This document shows positions 44,269 through 58,709 of a stretch of 64,000 nt of DNA, piece after piece. Position 1 is the stretch's first letter. The number at the start of each line of letters is the position of its first letter. Made by a program: the position numbers and the translations under genes. The notes beneath the pieces are model-generated. The model ran no database searches and was not told the origin of the DNA. It saw nothing but the letters and a program-made list of their open reading frames with translations. The stretch comes from Shewanella frigidimarina (GTDB lineage: Bacteria > Pseudomonadota > Gammaproteobacteria > Enterobacterales > Shewanellaceae). The stretch spans positions 434,001 through 498,000 of the forward strand of contig NZ_RKKE01000003.1 in assembly GCF_003797125.1 (NCBI RefSeq). Reading direction: 5' to 3'.

Positions 44269-44976
44269 GTGAACTCACTGTCTTATTTAAATCAATCCAT
44301 CGGCTTCCCGCCGCCAGAGCAAGCTCTTACCGATCCGAATGGTTTATTAGCCATCGGAGGAGACCTACATCCAGATCGCCTAGCACAAGCCTATTACCAA
44401 GGTATTTTTCCTTGGTTTAACGCTAATGACCCCATTTTATGGTGGTCACCCGATCCTCGAGCGGTGTTCACACCGAGCCATCCTTTTGGCAGTAAAAGCT
44501 TAATAAAATTTCTTAAAAAGTCTGCATGGCGTTTTACCATTAATCAGGCATTTTTAGATGTTGTTGCCGGTTGTGCTGGGCCCCGTAACACCCAAGATGG
44601 CACTTGGATTTCGGCCGAAATACAAATGGCCTACTATGAACTGCATCTTCAAGGGCATGCTCATTCTATTGAAGTATGGGATGGCGAACAGCTAGTGGGT
44701 GGATTGTATGGTATTCCGGTGGGCGGTATTTTTTGCGGTGAATCGATGTTTCACCGTCAAACAAATGCATCAAAAGCAGCCTTTGCTATACTGAATCAAC
44801 ACTTGGTCAAACACGATTTTCAATTGATTGATGCGCAAGTAATGAATCCTCATTTAGTGAGCCTTGGGGCTAAAGCCTTACCTAGAAGCGAGTTTTTAAC
44901 GATACTTCATCAGTACAGAGATCGTGCAACTTCAGCGTCAATGTGGAACAAACAAGAGGTGTTTATTGAATTCTAA
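44269..44976 (+). CDS. aat: Leucyl/phenylalanyl-tRNA-protein transferase
   Basis: 235 residues. The conserved core contains [26 protein letters not shown] and [29 protein letters not shown] and FCGESMFHR follow. It adds Leu or Phe to N-terminal Lys or Arg, making N-degrons for ClpAP/ClpS; clpA and clpS lie 2 kb downstream. The start is GTG 44269, and no convincing ribosome-binding site is visible within 15 bases. No upstream ATG is available in frame. Confidence 0.94.
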   Translation: MNSLSYLNQSIGFPPPEQALTDPNGLLAIGGDLHPDRLAQAYYQGIFPWFNANDPILWWSPDPRAVFTPSHPFGSKSLIKFLKKSAWRFTINQAFLDVVAGCAGPRNTQDGTWISAEIQMAYYELHLQGHAHSIEVWDGEQLVGGLYGIPVGGIFCGESMFHRQTNASKAAFAILNQHLVKHDFQLIDAQVMNPHLVSLGAKALPRSEFLTILHQYRDRATSASMWNKQEVFIEF

Positions 44977-45685
44977 ATCTGTCAGCGTAGGAATAAGCCA
45001 GCCTTTTGATTGCAATTATATTGAAGGTAATAAAGAGCAATTGCTGGTGATCCAAGAACCGCAAATAGACGCGGCGCTGTTTGAACAACTTCTAACGATG
45101 GGGTTTCGTCGTAACGGCAATGCTATTTACAAACCTCGTTGTCCGAGCTGCCAAGCTTGTCAGTCTATTAGATTGAATGTTAATGATTTTATATTATCAA
45201 AACGACAAAAACGAACCTTAAAAAACAATCAAGATTTGCATTGGAAAGTCACTCATACCTCACGGCCTGAGCACTATGATTTGTATCAACGTTATATCAA
45301 TGAACGTCACAATGATGGGCCAATGTTTCCTGCATCGCCAACCCAATATGATGATTTTTTATTATCGGATTGGTTACCGCCCATGTTTATTGAGGTGTTT
45401 GATCAAGACCGATTAATTGGGGTTGCCGTAACCGATGAAATGATGAGCAGCTTCTCGGCAATTTACAGTTATTTTGATCCTGATTATGCCGACCGTTCAT
45501 TAGGTTCGCTGATGATTTTAATCCAATGCCAATTAGCAAAATCATTGGGTAAACGTTTTTTATATTTGGGCTATCAAATTGATCAAAATCGGAAAATGAA
45601 CTACAAACGCCAATATCGCCCATATCAAATTTTAACAGCACTCGGTTGGCAAGTTGGTGAAAATCTTACAGCTCTTTCTCGTTAA
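44966..45685 (+). CDS. bpt: Aspartate/glutamate leucyltransferase (Bpt)
   Basis: 239 residues from a TTG at 44966 (encoding [21 protein letters not shown]). AGAGG lies 6 bases upstream, and the frame farther upstream lies inside aat. The arginyltransferase-like fold has [20 protein letters not shown] with the Cys cluster, and [18 protein letters not shown] near residue 180. It adds Leu to N-terminal Asp or Glu. It overlaps aat by 11 bases, so both N-end-rule transferases are translationally coupled. Confidence 0.9.
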   Translation: MNSKSVSVGISQPFDCNYIEGNKEQLLVIQEPQIDAALFEQLLTMGFRRNGNAIYKPRCPSCQACQSIRLNVNDFILSKRQKRTLKNNQDLHWKVTHTSRPEHYDLYQRYINERHNDGPMFPASPTQYDDFLLSDWLPPMFIEVFDQDRLIGVAVTDEMMSSFSAIYSYFDPDYADRSLGSLMILIQCQLAKSLGKRFLYLGYQIDQNRKMNYKRQYRPYQILTALGWQVGENLTALSR

Positions 45686-45761
45686 CGCCCTTTACAGTTC
45701 AGTGTTTTTGGGGCATGATACGCCCGATTTTTTCATATTTGAAGGCTAATGGGATAACTAA

Positions 45762-45983
<222 letters not shown>

Positions 45984-46002
45984 TCGCTAGCCTCAACAAT
46001 GT

Positions 46003-46029
46003 AAAAACCGACTGCCTGTCGGTTTTTTT
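46003..46029 (+). terminator. Intrinsic terminator after infA
   Basis: AAAAACCGAC-TGCCT-GTCGGTTTTTTT: 10-bp arms and a T7 tail, 20 bases past the stop. Confidence 0.9.
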
Positions 46030-46106
46030 GTTGTTATACCAAACTGCATAAATAAAGTGTATTCAACGTAAAGCAACACGCATCAAACAAGACGAATGTT
46101 CAACGT

Positions 46107-46225
46107 AATGGGTATCCCTTTATCAGAGCATTCAACCAAGCATCGCGATGGTTGTAATCCGTTTTGCAGAAGCACCTCATACGATCCACTACTATGTTTA
46201 TTGATTTAAAAAGGGAATACCCATT
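46107..46225. repeat. Inverted-repeat-bounded intergenic segment
   Basis: AATGGGTATCCCTTT (46107-46121) is mirrored by AAAGGGAATACCCATT (46210-46225), differing by one inserted base. A further ATACCCATT lies near 46236. No gene is inside. It resembles a small dispersed intergenic repeat, but its copy number cannot be tested here. Confidence 0.4.
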
Positions 46226-46320
46226 TTGCTATCAATACCCATTGAATTGAACAGTAAGAAATGCTTTGAGTTGAAGGCTTATTTATAATTAATGGTATTG
46301 GGCGCAATTAACAAACATAA

Positions 46321-46348
46321 AAAAAGATGACCTATGGGTCATCTTTTT
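46321..46348 (-). terminator. Intrinsic terminator after clpA
   Basis: AAAAAGATGACC and GGTCATCTTTTT, 12-bp arms with a 4-base loop, 34 bases past the clpA stop on the - strand. Confidence 0.9.
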
Positions 46349-46381
46349 TAATGGTATATTTTCAAGCATATGAATTGATTA

Positions 46382-48640
46382 TTACGAGACTTTTTCTAAC
46401 GACTCGCAATCAATATTGATCTCACCTTCTTTAACGTCAATATGCGCAATACCACCTCGTTCAAGCACACCAAACAGAATCTCATCTGCTAACGGACGTT
46501 TAATCAATTCCGTTACAACACGTGACATTGGGCGCGCGCCCATCGATTTGTCATAGCCTTTCTCAGCTAACAAGGTCCGCGCTTCATCACTGACATCCAG
46601 CGTGACATGTTTATCATCAAGTTGTGCCTGTAATTCAACTAAGAACTTATCAACCACTTTGGCGATAACGGTCATATCCAAATGATTAAACCATACGATC
46701 GAATCCAATCGATTGCGGAACTCAGGTGAAAAGACTTTATTAATTTCAGCTAAGGCATCTTGAGTGTGATCTTGCTGTCTAAAACCAATCGATTTACGAA
46801 TTGTTTCTTGTACGCCAGCGTTGGTTGTCATCACCAAGGTTACATTTCTAAAATCAGCTTTTCGGCCGTTATTGTCGGTCAATGTACCGTGATCCATAAC
46901 TTGCAATAGCAAGTTGAATACATCTGGGTGCGCCTTTTCGATTTCATCAAGTAGCACCACACAATGTGGGTTTTTAATCACTGCATCGGTAAGCAAACCA
47001 CCTTGGTCATAACCCACATAACCTGGAGGAGCACCGATTAAACGCGATACGGTGTGACGCTCCATATACTCAGACATATCAAAGCGAATGAGTTTGAGGT
47101 TGAGACAATTAGCCAATTGATTGGTTACTTCGGTTTTACCTACCCCAGTTGGGCCAGCAAACATAAAGCTACCAACAGGTTTCTTTTCTGAACCTAAACC
47201 ACTGCGCGACAAGCGTATAGCCGCGCTAAGGCTCTCAATCGCCTTGTCCTGCCCAAACACTACCATCTTTAGGTTGCGTTCAAGGTTGCGTAACATATCC
47301 TTGTCAGTCGACGATACCGACTTCTCAGGGATGCGAGCCAATTTAGCAATGATTGCTTCAATTTCAGCTTGGCCAATGGTTTTCTTGCGTTTACTTTGCG
47401 GCATCATCACCATTCGAGCGCCCGCTTCATCAATCACATCAATCGCTTTGTCAGGTAAATGGCGATCATTAATGTGTTTTGCCGAAAGGCTGGCTGCACT
47501 GCTGATGGCAGCTTGGGTATAACGCACCCCATGGTATTCTTCGTACTTAGATTTAAGTCCCATTAAAATTTTGGTGGTTTCGGCAACTGAAGGCTCATTA
47601 ATATCAATTTTTTGGAAGCGACGCGCTAAAGCACGGTCTTTCTCAAAAATGCTTTGATATTCTTGGAACGTGGTTGACCCCATGCAACGTAACTTACCAC
47701 TCGATAGCAATGGCTTAAGCAAGTTAGATGCATCCATCACACCGCCAGAAGCGGCACCAGCACCAATAATGGTATGAATTTCATCAATAAATAAAATGGC
47801 ATGCTCATCAGCTGCGAGTTCTTTTAATAAGCTTTTAAAACGCTTTTCAAAATCACCACGGTATTTAGTGCCCGCTAATAATGAGCCTAAGTCTAACGAA
47901 TACACCGTCGCGTTGGCCATAACATCAGGCACTTGCTTATTGACGATACGATAAGCCAAACCTTCTGCGATAGCCGTTTTTCCCACGCCAGCTTCACCCA
48001 CAAGTAATGGGTTATTCTTACGTCGACGACACAAAGTTTGAATTGCACGCTCAATTTCAGCATCACGACCAATTAATGGGTCGATACTGCCGTCTTGGGC
48101 TAATTGGTTTAAATTGGCAGCAAACTGCGCCAACATGCTGCGGTCTTCGACATTTTCAGATTGATCGTCAATGCGCTCTTGATCTTGTGGTTCGCCAGAA
48201 TCATCTTCTTTTGACATGCCATGAGAAATAAAATTAACCACATCTAAACGGGTAATATCACAACGACGCAGTAAATATACCGCTTGCGACTCTTGTTCAC
48301 TAAAAATAGCAACGAGTACATTGGCACCAGAAACTTCGTTACGACCAGACGATTGCACATGGAACACGGCTCTTTGCAAAACACGTTGAAATCCCAAGGT
48401 GGGTTGGGTTTCACGTTCTTCGGTTGATTCTGCAATAATGGGCGTGGTTTGTTGAATGAAATTAGCCACTTCTTCTCGTAAACGATTAACATCCGCCCCA
48501 CAAGTAATTAATGCTTCATAGGCCGAAGGATTATCAATCAGCGCTAATAATAAATGTTCTACCGTCATGTATTCATGACGTGAATCTCTAGCTTGCTGAA
48601 ACGCTAGGTTCAAGGTGACTTCCAGGTCTTTGTTCAGCAT
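46382..48640 (-). CDS. clpA: ATP-dependent Clp protease ATP-binding subunit ClpA
   Basis: 752 residues from ATG 48640 (MLNKDLEVTLNLAF); AGGGGG is 5 bases upstream, so the in-frame GTG at 48646 is not needed. The double Clp-N domain spans about 1-145. Two AAA+ domains follow with Walker A GEAGVGKTA (near 214) and GPTGVGKTE (near 495). The ClpP-docking tripeptide is in KSIGFRQQ (near 617). It unfolds substrates for ClpP, guided by ClpS for N-degrons. It lies 42 bases after clpS. Confidence 0.97.
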   Translation of the reverse strand: MLNKDLEVTLNLAFQQARDSRHEYMTVEHLLLALIDNPSAYEALITCGADVNRLREEVANFIQQTTPIIAESTEERETQPTLGFQRVLQRAVFHVQSSGRNEVSGANVLVAIFSEQESQAVYLLRRCDITRLDVVNFISHGMSKEDDSGEPQDQERIDDQSENVEDRSMLAQFAANLNQLAQDGSIDPLIGRDAEIERAIQTLCRRRKNNPLLVGEAGVGKTAIAEGLAYRIVNKQVPDVMANATVYSLDLGSLLAGTKYRGDFEKRFKSLLKELAADEHAILFIDEIHTIIGAGAASGGVMDASNLLKPLLSSGKLRCMGSTTFQEYQSIFEKDRALARRFQKIDINEPSVAETTKILMGLKSKYEEYHGVRYTQAAISSAASLSAKHINDRHLPDKAIDVIDEAGARMVMMPQSKRKKTIGQAEIEAIIAKLARIPEKSVSSTDKDMLRNLERNLKMVVFGQDKAIESLSAAIRLSRSGLGSEKKPVGSFMFAGPTGVGKTEVTNQLANCLNLKLIRFDMSEYMERHTVSRLIGAPPGYVGYDQGGLLTDAVIKNPHCVVLLDEIEKAHPDVFNLLLQVMDHGTLTDNNGRKADFRNVTLVMTTNAGVQETIRKSIGFRQQDHTQDALAEINKVFSPEFRNRLDSIVWFNHLDMTVIAKVVDKFLVELQAQLDDKHVTLDVSDEARTLLAEKGYDKSMGARPMSRVVTELIKRPLADEILFGVLERGGIAHIDVKEGEINIDCESLEKVS

Positions 48641-48682
48641 AAGCACCCCCTAAATTTAACCACAGACTGTGAGATATCGATT

Positions 48683-48991
48683 TTATACTTTCTCTAAAGT
48701 ACACAGTAACGGATGTTGGTTTTCTCTTGCAAACTGATTTACTTGAAAAACTTTTGTTTCTGCAATCCCAAATGGAAATACACCACACAATCCTTTGCCT
48801 TGGTTATGGATCGCTAACATAATATCTACAGCTTGCTGTTCATTTTTCTCAAAGAAACGTTGTAATACTTCTACCACAAAGTCCATCGGGGTGTAATCAT
48901 CATTGTTTAGCACCACTTTATACATATGGGGTGGTTGTAGTTCAGATTCAACCTTTTCTTCAATATGTTCTACATTGCCTAATTTAGCCAT
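48683..48991 (-). CDS. clpS: Clp protease adaptor ClpS
   Basis: 102 residues. A flexible N-terminal tail precedes the core with [20 protein letters not shown], including the N-degron-contacting Asn-Asp pair, then the downstream His in [10 protein letters not shown]. It binds N-terminal Leu, Phe, Tyr and Trp and delivers substrates to ClpA. It is divergent from cspD, as in E. coli. Confidence 0.97.
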   Translation of the reverse strand: MAKLGNVEHIEEKVESELQPPHMYKVVLNNDDYTPMDFVVEVLQRFFEKNEQQAVDIMLAIHNQGKGLCGVFPFGIAETKVFQVNQFARENQHPLLCTLEKV

Positions 48992-49187
48992 TGTTTAATA
49001 CTAGCCTCTCGTTTGGTTCCCGACCACTTGATATCATTAAATTAATTAAATGTTGGTTTTTTGTTAATTACTACTTGACATATTTTCGTACAAATTTCAT
49101 TCTGTTTGTTAGGCGGCGAATACTAGACCGCTGGATAATAAGTTTTACTATCTTACTGGTAAGTAGACAACAGAAGGAAGTGGAAGT

Positions 49188-49394
49188 ATGGCAAACGGAA
49201 CTGTTAAATGGTTCAACAACGCCAAAGGATTCGGGTTTATTTGCCCTGATCAGGGTGGCGAAGATGTATTTGCGCACTATTCAACTATCGAAATGGAAGG
49301 TTATCGTACCTTAAAAGCAGGTCAACCTGTGTGCTTCGAAGTTGAAGAAGGCCCTAAAGGAATGCATGCTTCAGCCATCTCGCCAACAATTTAA
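49188..49394 (+). CDS. cspD: Cold-shock-domain protein CspD
   Basis: 68 residues of a single cold-shock domain: [17 protein letters not shown] (RNP1 KGFGFI), then DVFAHYSTI (RNP2-like). The position opposite clpS and the length identify CspD, the stationary-phase replication inhibitor type, rather than CspA. AGAAGGAAG precedes the ATG. A TTGACA at 49075-49080 is a possible -35 element of its promoter, without a clear -10. Confidence 0.92.
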   Translation: MANGTVKWFNNAKGFGFICPDQGGEDVFAHYSTIEMEGYRTLKAGQPVCFEVEEGPKGMHASAISPTI

Positions 49395-49412
49395 TTGGTG
49401 AGACTATAAAAC

Positions 49413-49445
49413 AAAAAGACAGGGATTTTAATCCCTGTCTTTTTT
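49413..49445 (+). terminator. Intrinsic terminator after cspD
   Basis: AAAAAGACAGGGAT-TTTA-ATCCCTGTCTTTTT: perfect 14-base arms. It lies 18 bases past the stop. Confidence 0.92.
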
Positions 49446-49549
49446 ATTGCCTAAAAAAATATCGCCTCAATCAATTTAATACACCTTCACTTGAAGATGT
49501 ATTCATTAATAGAATAACTCACACCTAGTTAGGAAAGTTTTTGTGCAGA

Positions 49550-52156
<2,607 letters not shown>

Positions 52157-52852
52157 ATGTCAAAAATCGGTAAATTCAGTTCATTTAAAAAAACATCTAC
52201 TTACAGAACTGGCGCGTCTACAAAACCAGTTAATTCAGAGGCAACAAGTGCGACAGCCAATCGTAGCAGGGCAAAATCGCGTCCCCCACAAAAACCACGG
52301 CCTGAAAATCCCGTCATTGTATTATTCAACAAGCCATTTGACGTGTTGTGCCAATTTACCGATGAAGCAGGCCGACAAACATTAAAAGACTTTATTCCTG
52401 TAGCCGATGTCTACGCAGCAGGACGTTTAGACCGTGATAGTGAAGGATTGCTATTGCTTACCAACGACGGACAATTGCAGGCAAAGCTTACCCAACCATC
52501 GCAAAAAACCTTTAAAACCTATTGGGTTCAGGTGGAAGGCGAACCGTCGGATGAAGCAATCAATGCCTTATGTAATGGGGTTGAATTAAAAGACGGTATG
52601 ACATTACCGGCTAAAGTTTGCGTAATGTCATCTCCTGATATTTGGCCAAGAACCCCGCCAGTACGAGAACGTAAAGCCATTCCAACAACCTGGCTTGAAG
52701 TGCAAATTTGTGAAGGTCGAAATCGCCAAGTCAGAAGAATGACCGCACATGTGGGTCATCCAACCTTAAGATTAATCCGTTATAAAATAGGTCAATGGTG
52801 TCTAGATGATTTACCTAATGGTGAATACAAAGTGATCAGCACGGCAAAGTAA
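52157..52852 (+). CDS. rluE: 23S rRNA pseudouridine2457 synthase RluE
   Basis: 231 residues. A basic disordered N-terminal tail of about 50 residues precedes the RsuA-type catalytic domain with the catalytic Asp in [17 protein letters not shown] and the [12 protein letters not shown] motif. It converts U2457 in 23S rRNA. A poor ribosome-binding site precedes ATG 52157. It is adjacent to nudJ and icd, as in E. coli. Confidence 0.92.
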   Translation: MSKIGKFSSFKKTSTYRTGASTKPVNSEATSATANRSRAKSRPPQKPRPENPVIVLFNKPFDVLCQFTDEAGRQTLKDFIPVADVYAAGRLDRDSEGLLLLTNDGQLQAKLTQPSQKTFKTYWVQVEGEPSDEAINALCNGVELKDGMTLPAKVCVMSSPDIWPRTPPVRERKAIPTTWLEVQICEGRNRQVRRMTAHVGHPTLRLIRYKIGQWCLDDLPNGEYKVISTAK

Positions 52853-52884
52853 TCGCTGGCAGACGCTTTATACAAGAGGGAAAT

Positions 52885-53358
52885 ATGACCGAACGCTATA
52901 AACCTAATACTACTGTAGCTTGCGTGATCCACTGCCAAGGTAAATTTTTATTGGTTGAAGAATGCATCAACGGTGAGGTTAAATTTAACCAACCAGCGGG
53001 GCATTTAGAGGCCAATGAATCGATTATTGCAGCATGCGCTCGTGAAATTGTTGAAGAAACGGGGCTTGAGCTCACACCACAAGCCTTAGTAGGGATCTAT
53101 CAATTTCGGGCAGCTACAGATTTAGCCTTTGTTCGTTATACATTTTGTATTGAGCTGGCCGAGCAACAACACGCCACACCCGGTGATAATGCCATTACCG
53201 CTACCCATTGGCTTAATCTTGCAGACATCACCGCCCTTGGCAACCAGCTTCGTAGCCCATTAGTGCTAAAAAGTATTGAAGATTTTTTACAACAATCAGA
53301 TAAAAACCATCCCGCACAGCACACACCATTATCGTTGCTCAATGTCGATTATTTTTAA
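52885..53358 (+). CDS. nudJ: NUDIX hydrolase, NudJ-type
   Basis: 157 residues. The Nudix box is complete: GHLEANESIIAACAREIVEE followed by TGL (G-x5-E-x7-REUxEExGU). Start MTERYKPNTTVACVIHCQGKF follows GAGGGAAAT. NudJ hydrolyses thiamine pyrophosphate and nucleoside triphosphates. It lies between rluE and mnmA, as in E. coli. Confidence 0.92.
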   Translation: MTERYKPNTTVACVIHCQGKFLLVEECINGEVKFNQPAGHLEANESIIAACAREIVEETGLELTPQALVGIYQFRAATDLAFVRYTFCIELAEQQHATPGDNAITATHWLNLADITALGNQLRSPLVLKSIEDFLQQSDKNHPAQHTPLSLLNVDYF

Positions 53359-53616
53359 TGGCTTGTCTTAGGCTATTTGTATGCGCCTCAAGATAGCCCA
53401 TTAAGTGAATGCGTGATAGAATACGCGCCGCACAAATGTCGTATTTATTGGCCGTTTACCAATTAATTTCTTCGATATGTGCAACTATAATCTCTGCGAT
53501 ATTCGCAATTAATAGTATTCAGATTCACTACTAGCAAAAATCTAGCACAATCGCCTTGAAACATCGGCATTGCGGCACAATATATACATTATCTTTCTTC
53601 AAGGTTTTTAGGATTT

Positions 53617-54735
53617 ATGACATCACTCAGCCCTACTTCAAACGGTAAAAAAGTCATTGTCGGCATGTCCGGCGGTGTGGACTCTTCAGTATCAGCTTAC
53701 TTGTTAATGCAGCAAGGCTACGAAGTTGAAGGTCTATTTATGAAGAACTGGGAAGAAGACGATACTGATGAATATTGCGCTGCAGCAGATGATTTAAAAG
53801 ATGCTCAAGCGGTTTGCGACAAGCTAGGTATAAAAATGCACACCGTCAATTTTGCTGCCGAATACTGGGATAACGTATTCGAATACTTTTTAGCAGAATA
53901 CAAGGCCGGTCGAACGCCCAACCCCGATATCATGTGTAATAAAGAAATCAAATTTAAAGCATTTCTTGAATTTGCCGACGACATTTTAGACGCCGACTAT
54001 ATCGCCATGGGCCATTATGTTCGTCGTCGTGATAATAGCGATGGCAGCGTTGAAATGCTCCGCGGGGTTGATGGCAATAAAGATCAAAGTTACTTCTTAT
54101 ACACGTTAAGCCACGAACAAGTTGCCCGTAGTTTGTTCCCTGTCGGTGAACTTGAAAAACATCAAGTACGCGAAATAGCCCAAAAATTGGGACTCATTAC
54201 TCACGACAAAAAAGACAGCACCGGCATCTGTTTTATTGGTGAGCGTAAGTTTACTGACTTCTTAGCAACTTATTTACCTGCTCAGCCTGGTGATATCGAA
54301 ACATCAGAAGGTGAAGTAATTGGTACACATCAAGGGTTGATGTACCACACGCTTGGGCAACGCAAAGGCCTTGGCATTGGTGGACTGAAAAACAGCAATG
54401 AAGACCCATGGTATGTGGTTGAAAAAGATTTAGTCCGTAATGTGCTTATTGTGGCGCAAGGCGGTAATCACCCTCGCCTAATGTCAACAGGTATGACCGT
54501 CAATCAACTCCATTGGGTTGATCGTACGGGGCCAGCCAATAACAGCACGATTACAGTAAAGACCCGTTATCGTCAACGTGATGTTTTATGTACCCTCACC
54601 TATGATGACGCAGACAATATTACGGTGATGTTTGATGAGGCGGTTGCCGCAGTGACCCCTGGGCAATCAGCCGTGTTTTATGATGGTGACATCTGTTTAG
54701 GTGGCGGCATAATCGATACTTTAATTCGAGGATAA
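53617..54735 (+). CDS. mnmA: tRNA-specific 2-thiouridylase MnmA
   Basis: 372 residues. PP-loop SGGVDSS near residue 20, the first catalytic Cys in [12 protein letters not shown], the [11 protein letters not shown] segment, and the persulfide Cys in [11 protein letters not shown]. It thiolates U34 of tRNA Glu, Gln and Lys. Spacing to hflD is 3 bases. Confidence 0.97.
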   Translation: MTSLSPTSNGKKVIVGMSGGVDSSVSAYLLMQQGYEVEGLFMKNWEEDDTDEYCAAADDLKDAQAVCDKLGIKMHTVNFAAEYWDNVFEYFLAEYKAGRTPNPDIMCNKEIKFKAFLEFADDILDADYIAMGHYVRRRDNSDGSVEMLRGVDGNKDQSYFLYTLSHEQVARSLFPVGELEKHQVREIAQKLGLITHDKKDSTGICFIGERKFTDFLATYLPAQPGDIETSEGEVIGTHQGLMYHTLGQRKGLGIGGLKNSNEDPWYVVEKDLVRNVLIVAQGGNHPRLMSTGMTVNQLHWVDRTGPANNSTITVKTRYRQRDVLCTLTYDDADNITVMFDEAVAAVTPGQSAVFYDGDICLGGGIIDTLIRG

Positions 54736-54738
54736 TCC

Positions 54739-55371
54739 GTGAGCCAAACTCCAGACAACATCTTGTTTGAACGCACTATGGCCTTCGCGGGTATTTTACA
54801 AGCGATTGGCCAAGTGCAGTATTTAGCACGCCACGGCGAAAGTGACAAAGACGCCTTAGCTGCTACGCTTAATACTATTTTAGTCACAGAGCCTGAATCG
54901 ACAGTTGAGGTCTATCAAGATAAAGCCATTTTAGATAATGGCTACCAACTGATTCAAAATCAGCTCGGCGATGGCAGTAACAAAGATGTCGAAACCACTC
55001 GTTACTTAGTTGGCGTATTAGCGCTTGAACGTAAGCTTGCCCGCTCGCCCAATGGTTTGGGTATGCTGGCAGAGCGCATCAATCAAGTGCATCGCCAACT
55101 GGCACATTTTGCGATTACCGATGAACAAGTACTTGCCAATTTTGCTAGTATTTACAGTGATATCATCAGTGAGTTAGGCCCTAAATTACAAATATCAGGT
55201 AATCCCGATTGCTTAAAGCAGCCTCAGGTGCAAAACAAAATTCGTGCGTTACTACTTGCGGCAATGCGCAGTGCGGTATTATGGCGCCAATTAGGTGGCA
55301 AACGCCGCCATTTAGTGTTTGCCCGTAAGGCCATATTTGATACAGCAAAACAAAGCCAAAATAACAATTAA
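54739..55371 (+). CDS. hflD: High-frequency lysogenisation protein HflD homologue
   Basis: 210 residues from GTG 54739 with GAGGA 7 bases upstream. All-helical, beginning [32 protein letters not shown], as in HflD. In E. coli HflD is a peripheral membrane protein that affects lambda CII; its native role is unclear. It lies between mnmA and purB in the E. coli order. Confidence 0.93.
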   Translation: MSQTPDNILFERTMAFAGILQAIGQVQYLARHGESDKDALAATLNTILVTEPESTVEVYQDKAILDNGYQLIQNQLGDGSNKDVETTRYLVGVLALERKLARSPNGLGMLAERINQVHRQLAHFAITDEQVLANFASIYSDIISELGPKLQISGNPDCLKQPQVQNKIRALLLAAMRSAVLWRQLGGKRRHLVFARKAIFDTAKQSQNNN

Positions 55372-56781
<1,410 letters not shown>

Positions 56782-56805
56782 TCTTATAAGCTTATACATA
56801 ACATT

Positions 56806-56833
56806 AGCGGTCGCATATGTGGCCGCTTTTTTA
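56806..56833 (+). terminator. Intrinsic terminator after purB
   Basis: AGCGGTC and GGCCGCT form a 7-bp stem with one G-U pair, followed by six T. Confidence 0.85.
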
Positions 56834-56871
56834 TTGTATTACCACTCGTTAATTATCTCGACCTGAGGTCA

Positions 56872-58017
56872 ATGATGTACACATTAAATATTGATACCCA
56901 AGCCTTTATTAAACAGCATTGGCAGCAAAAACCACTTGTTATCAAACAGGCTTTTATCGACTTTGAAGATCCTATCGCCGCAGATGAACTTGCAGGCCTA
57001 GCCTGTGAAGAAGAAATATCATCACGCGTTGTGGTCACAAAAGGTGATGACTGGGACGTAGTCCAAGGTCCATTTGAAGACTACGACCAATTTGGTGAAG
57101 ACAACTGGCAGCTATTAGTTCAAGCCGTCAACCATTGGTACCCTGACTCACAGGCTTTAGTCGAAGCATTTCGATTTTTACCAGACTGGCGTTTTGATGA
57201 CTTAATGGCATCATTTGCCACGCCAGGTGGTGGTGTTGGGCCGCATATTGATAACTACGATGTGTTTATCATTCAAGGTGATGGCGAACGTCGTTGGAAA
57301 GTGGGCGACAAAGGTCAACATAAGCGTCGTGGTGATAACCCTAACTCACCGCTAGTTGACGACTTCGAACCTATCATCGATGTGGTATTACAAAAAGGCG
57401 ATGTGCTCTACATTCCACCAGGATACCCACACTGCGGCGAAACATTATCGCTCGCCTTGTCATATTCGATTGGTTTTAGAGCCCCTAGCCAGCAAGAATT
57501 ATTAACTGAACTCGCGGATAGTTTAATCGACAGCAGTCAAGGCCACAAACGCTTTAATTCTGTGGATGAGCCAGCAACACCAGGGATGATTAGCCAATCT
57601 CACCAGCAAGGTATTATGGATTTATTGACCCAATTGGCTCAAGATCCGGCCAGCTATCAAACCATGCTAGGTAAACTACTGAGTCAAAATCGTTTCGAAC
57701 TTGATATCTGTGAAGGCGAAGAACCATTAACAGCCGATGAGTTATTGGAAGCGATTGAGCAAGGCGCGATAATTCAACGTATTGGTGGTTTGAAAGTATT
57801 GCAGTTAGAAAATGATAACGAGCAGCGTTTGTTTATCAATGGCGAAGTGTACACCTTTGCTAATGTCACAAATGACATGTTACAGCTATTGGCTAACCAG
57901 GTAAGGATCACGCCTGAAGAGGCAAGTGTATTCACAGCCAACGCTGCGGCATTGGATATTCTGACTGGATTACTCAATCAAGGGTTATTCTACTTAGCCG
58001 AAGACGATTACGAATAA
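56872..58017 (+). CDS. roxA: 50S ribosomal protein L16 3-hydroxylase (RoxA/YcfD)
   Basis: 381 residues (two adjacent ATGs; 56875 has the better spacing from GAGG). The JmjC core holds the iron ligands HxD in GGGVGPHIDNYDVFI and the distal His in PPGYPHCGETL. A winged-helix C-terminal domain follows. It hydroxylates an Arg of L16 using 2-oxoglutarate and O2. Downstream of purB, as the pattern in this genus suggests. Confidence 0.93.
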   Translation: MMYTLNIDTQAFIKQHWQQKPLVIKQAFIDFEDPIAADELAGLACEEEISSRVVVTKGDDWDVVQGPFEDYDQFGEDNWQLLVQAVNHWYPDSQALVEAFRFLPDWRFDDLMASFATPGGGVGPHIDNYDVFIIQGDGERRWKVGDKGQHKRRGDNPNSPLVDDFEPIIDVVLQKGDVLYIPPGYPHCGETLSLALSYSIGFRAPSQQELLTELADSLIDSSQGHKRFNSVDEPATPGMISQSHQQGIMDLLTQLAQDPASYQTMLGKLLSQNRFELDICEGEEPLTADELLEAIEQGAIIQRIGGLKVLQLENDNEQRLFINGEVYTFANVTNDMLQLLANQVRITPEEASVFTANAAALDILTGLLNQGLFYLAEDDYE

Positions 58018-58098
58018 TCGTTAGCATATAAGTCACTGAGCTTGATGGCCGCTTTCAACAATATCTCATCAATATGATCCATCAAGCTCAAGATAACA

Positions 58099-58123
58099 AA
58101 AAAGGCACTATGAGTGCCTTTTT
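58099..58123 (+). terminator. Bidirectional terminator after roxA
   Basis: AAAAAGGCACT-ATG-AGTGCCTTTTT, perfect 11-bp arms, between convergent genes. Confidence 0.9.
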
Positions 58124-58160
58124 ATGTTTATTACGTCAAGTTACTCACTGGCTTAGGGCA

Positions 58161-58601
58161 TTACCCCCACAGTTTCTCATCTTGATTCATTTTATATAAG
58201 CTTTCTGCACGCGACACCAATAATTGCGCAAACTTAAGTTGAGTAGGATCTTTGGTGACACCCGACTTATGCAAGTTCTCAGCTTTAAGTTGCCACATCA
58301 TAGAAAAATGTCTAATCGCATCACGAGCCGTCGCCGCGACTTTAACATCAACATAATCAGAAGGTAAATCACCTGACATTACCCAAAATGTTTGTTTTTT
58401 AGGTTGCTTCGATTCCATCTTCCAAATGGCTAAATAAGGAGCAAGATAACGGCTTTCGTCAGCAAGTACTTTGCTTGGGATCACCCCTTTCTCAGCCAAA
58501 AAACGGTTCGCCTTTTGAAATTGAGTACGAACCCACTCTTGTCTTAATGCCTCTGGGTCTGGTGTTGGCTGTGCAACCGACTCTGCTACTTCTTCAGTCA
58601 T
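58161..58601 (-). CDS. DUF4826 family protein
   Basis: 146 residues from ATG 58601 (MTEEVAESVAQPTPDPEALRQ); AGGAAG is 4 bases upstream, so the longer frame to 58673 is rejected. An acidic N-terminal tail precedes a helical core with IWKMESKQPKKQTFWVMSGD-like sequence and RDAIRHFSMMWQLKAENL. The pattern resembles DUF4826. Function is unknown. It is divergent from leucine dehydrogenase and shares the palindromic operator region. Confidence 0.7.
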   Translation of the reverse strand: MTEEVAESVAQPTPDPEALRQEWVRTQFQKANRFLAEKGVIPSKVLADESRYLAPYLAIWKMESKQPKKQTFWVMSGDLPSDYVDVKVAATARDAIRHFSMMWQLKAENLHKSGVTKDPTQLKFAQLLVSRAESLYKMNQDEKLWG

Positions 58602-58689
58602 AATACTTCCTATCTTATTGTTATATTGCAGGTTAGAACAAAAATGCAACCTGATATTCAATCTCAAAAACACTGATGCAACATACGTT

Positions 58690-58709
58690 ACTTTACGTTT
58701 ACGTAAAGT
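58690..58709. promoter_or_regulatory. Palindromic operator, LiuR-like
   Basis: ACTTTACG-TTTA-CGTAAAGT is a perfect 8-bp-arm palindrome between the DUF4826 gene and leucine dehydrogenase. The TTTACGTNNACGTAAA-type core resembles my recollection of the site of LiuR, the MerR-family regulator of branched-chain amino-acid catabolism in gammaproteobacteria. The target enzyme fits. Confidence 0.55.

Noticed and set aside
48991..49314. 107-codon + frame overlapping the cspD start
   Set aside because: It begins opposite the clpS start and ends inside cspD in another frame; no domain is seen.
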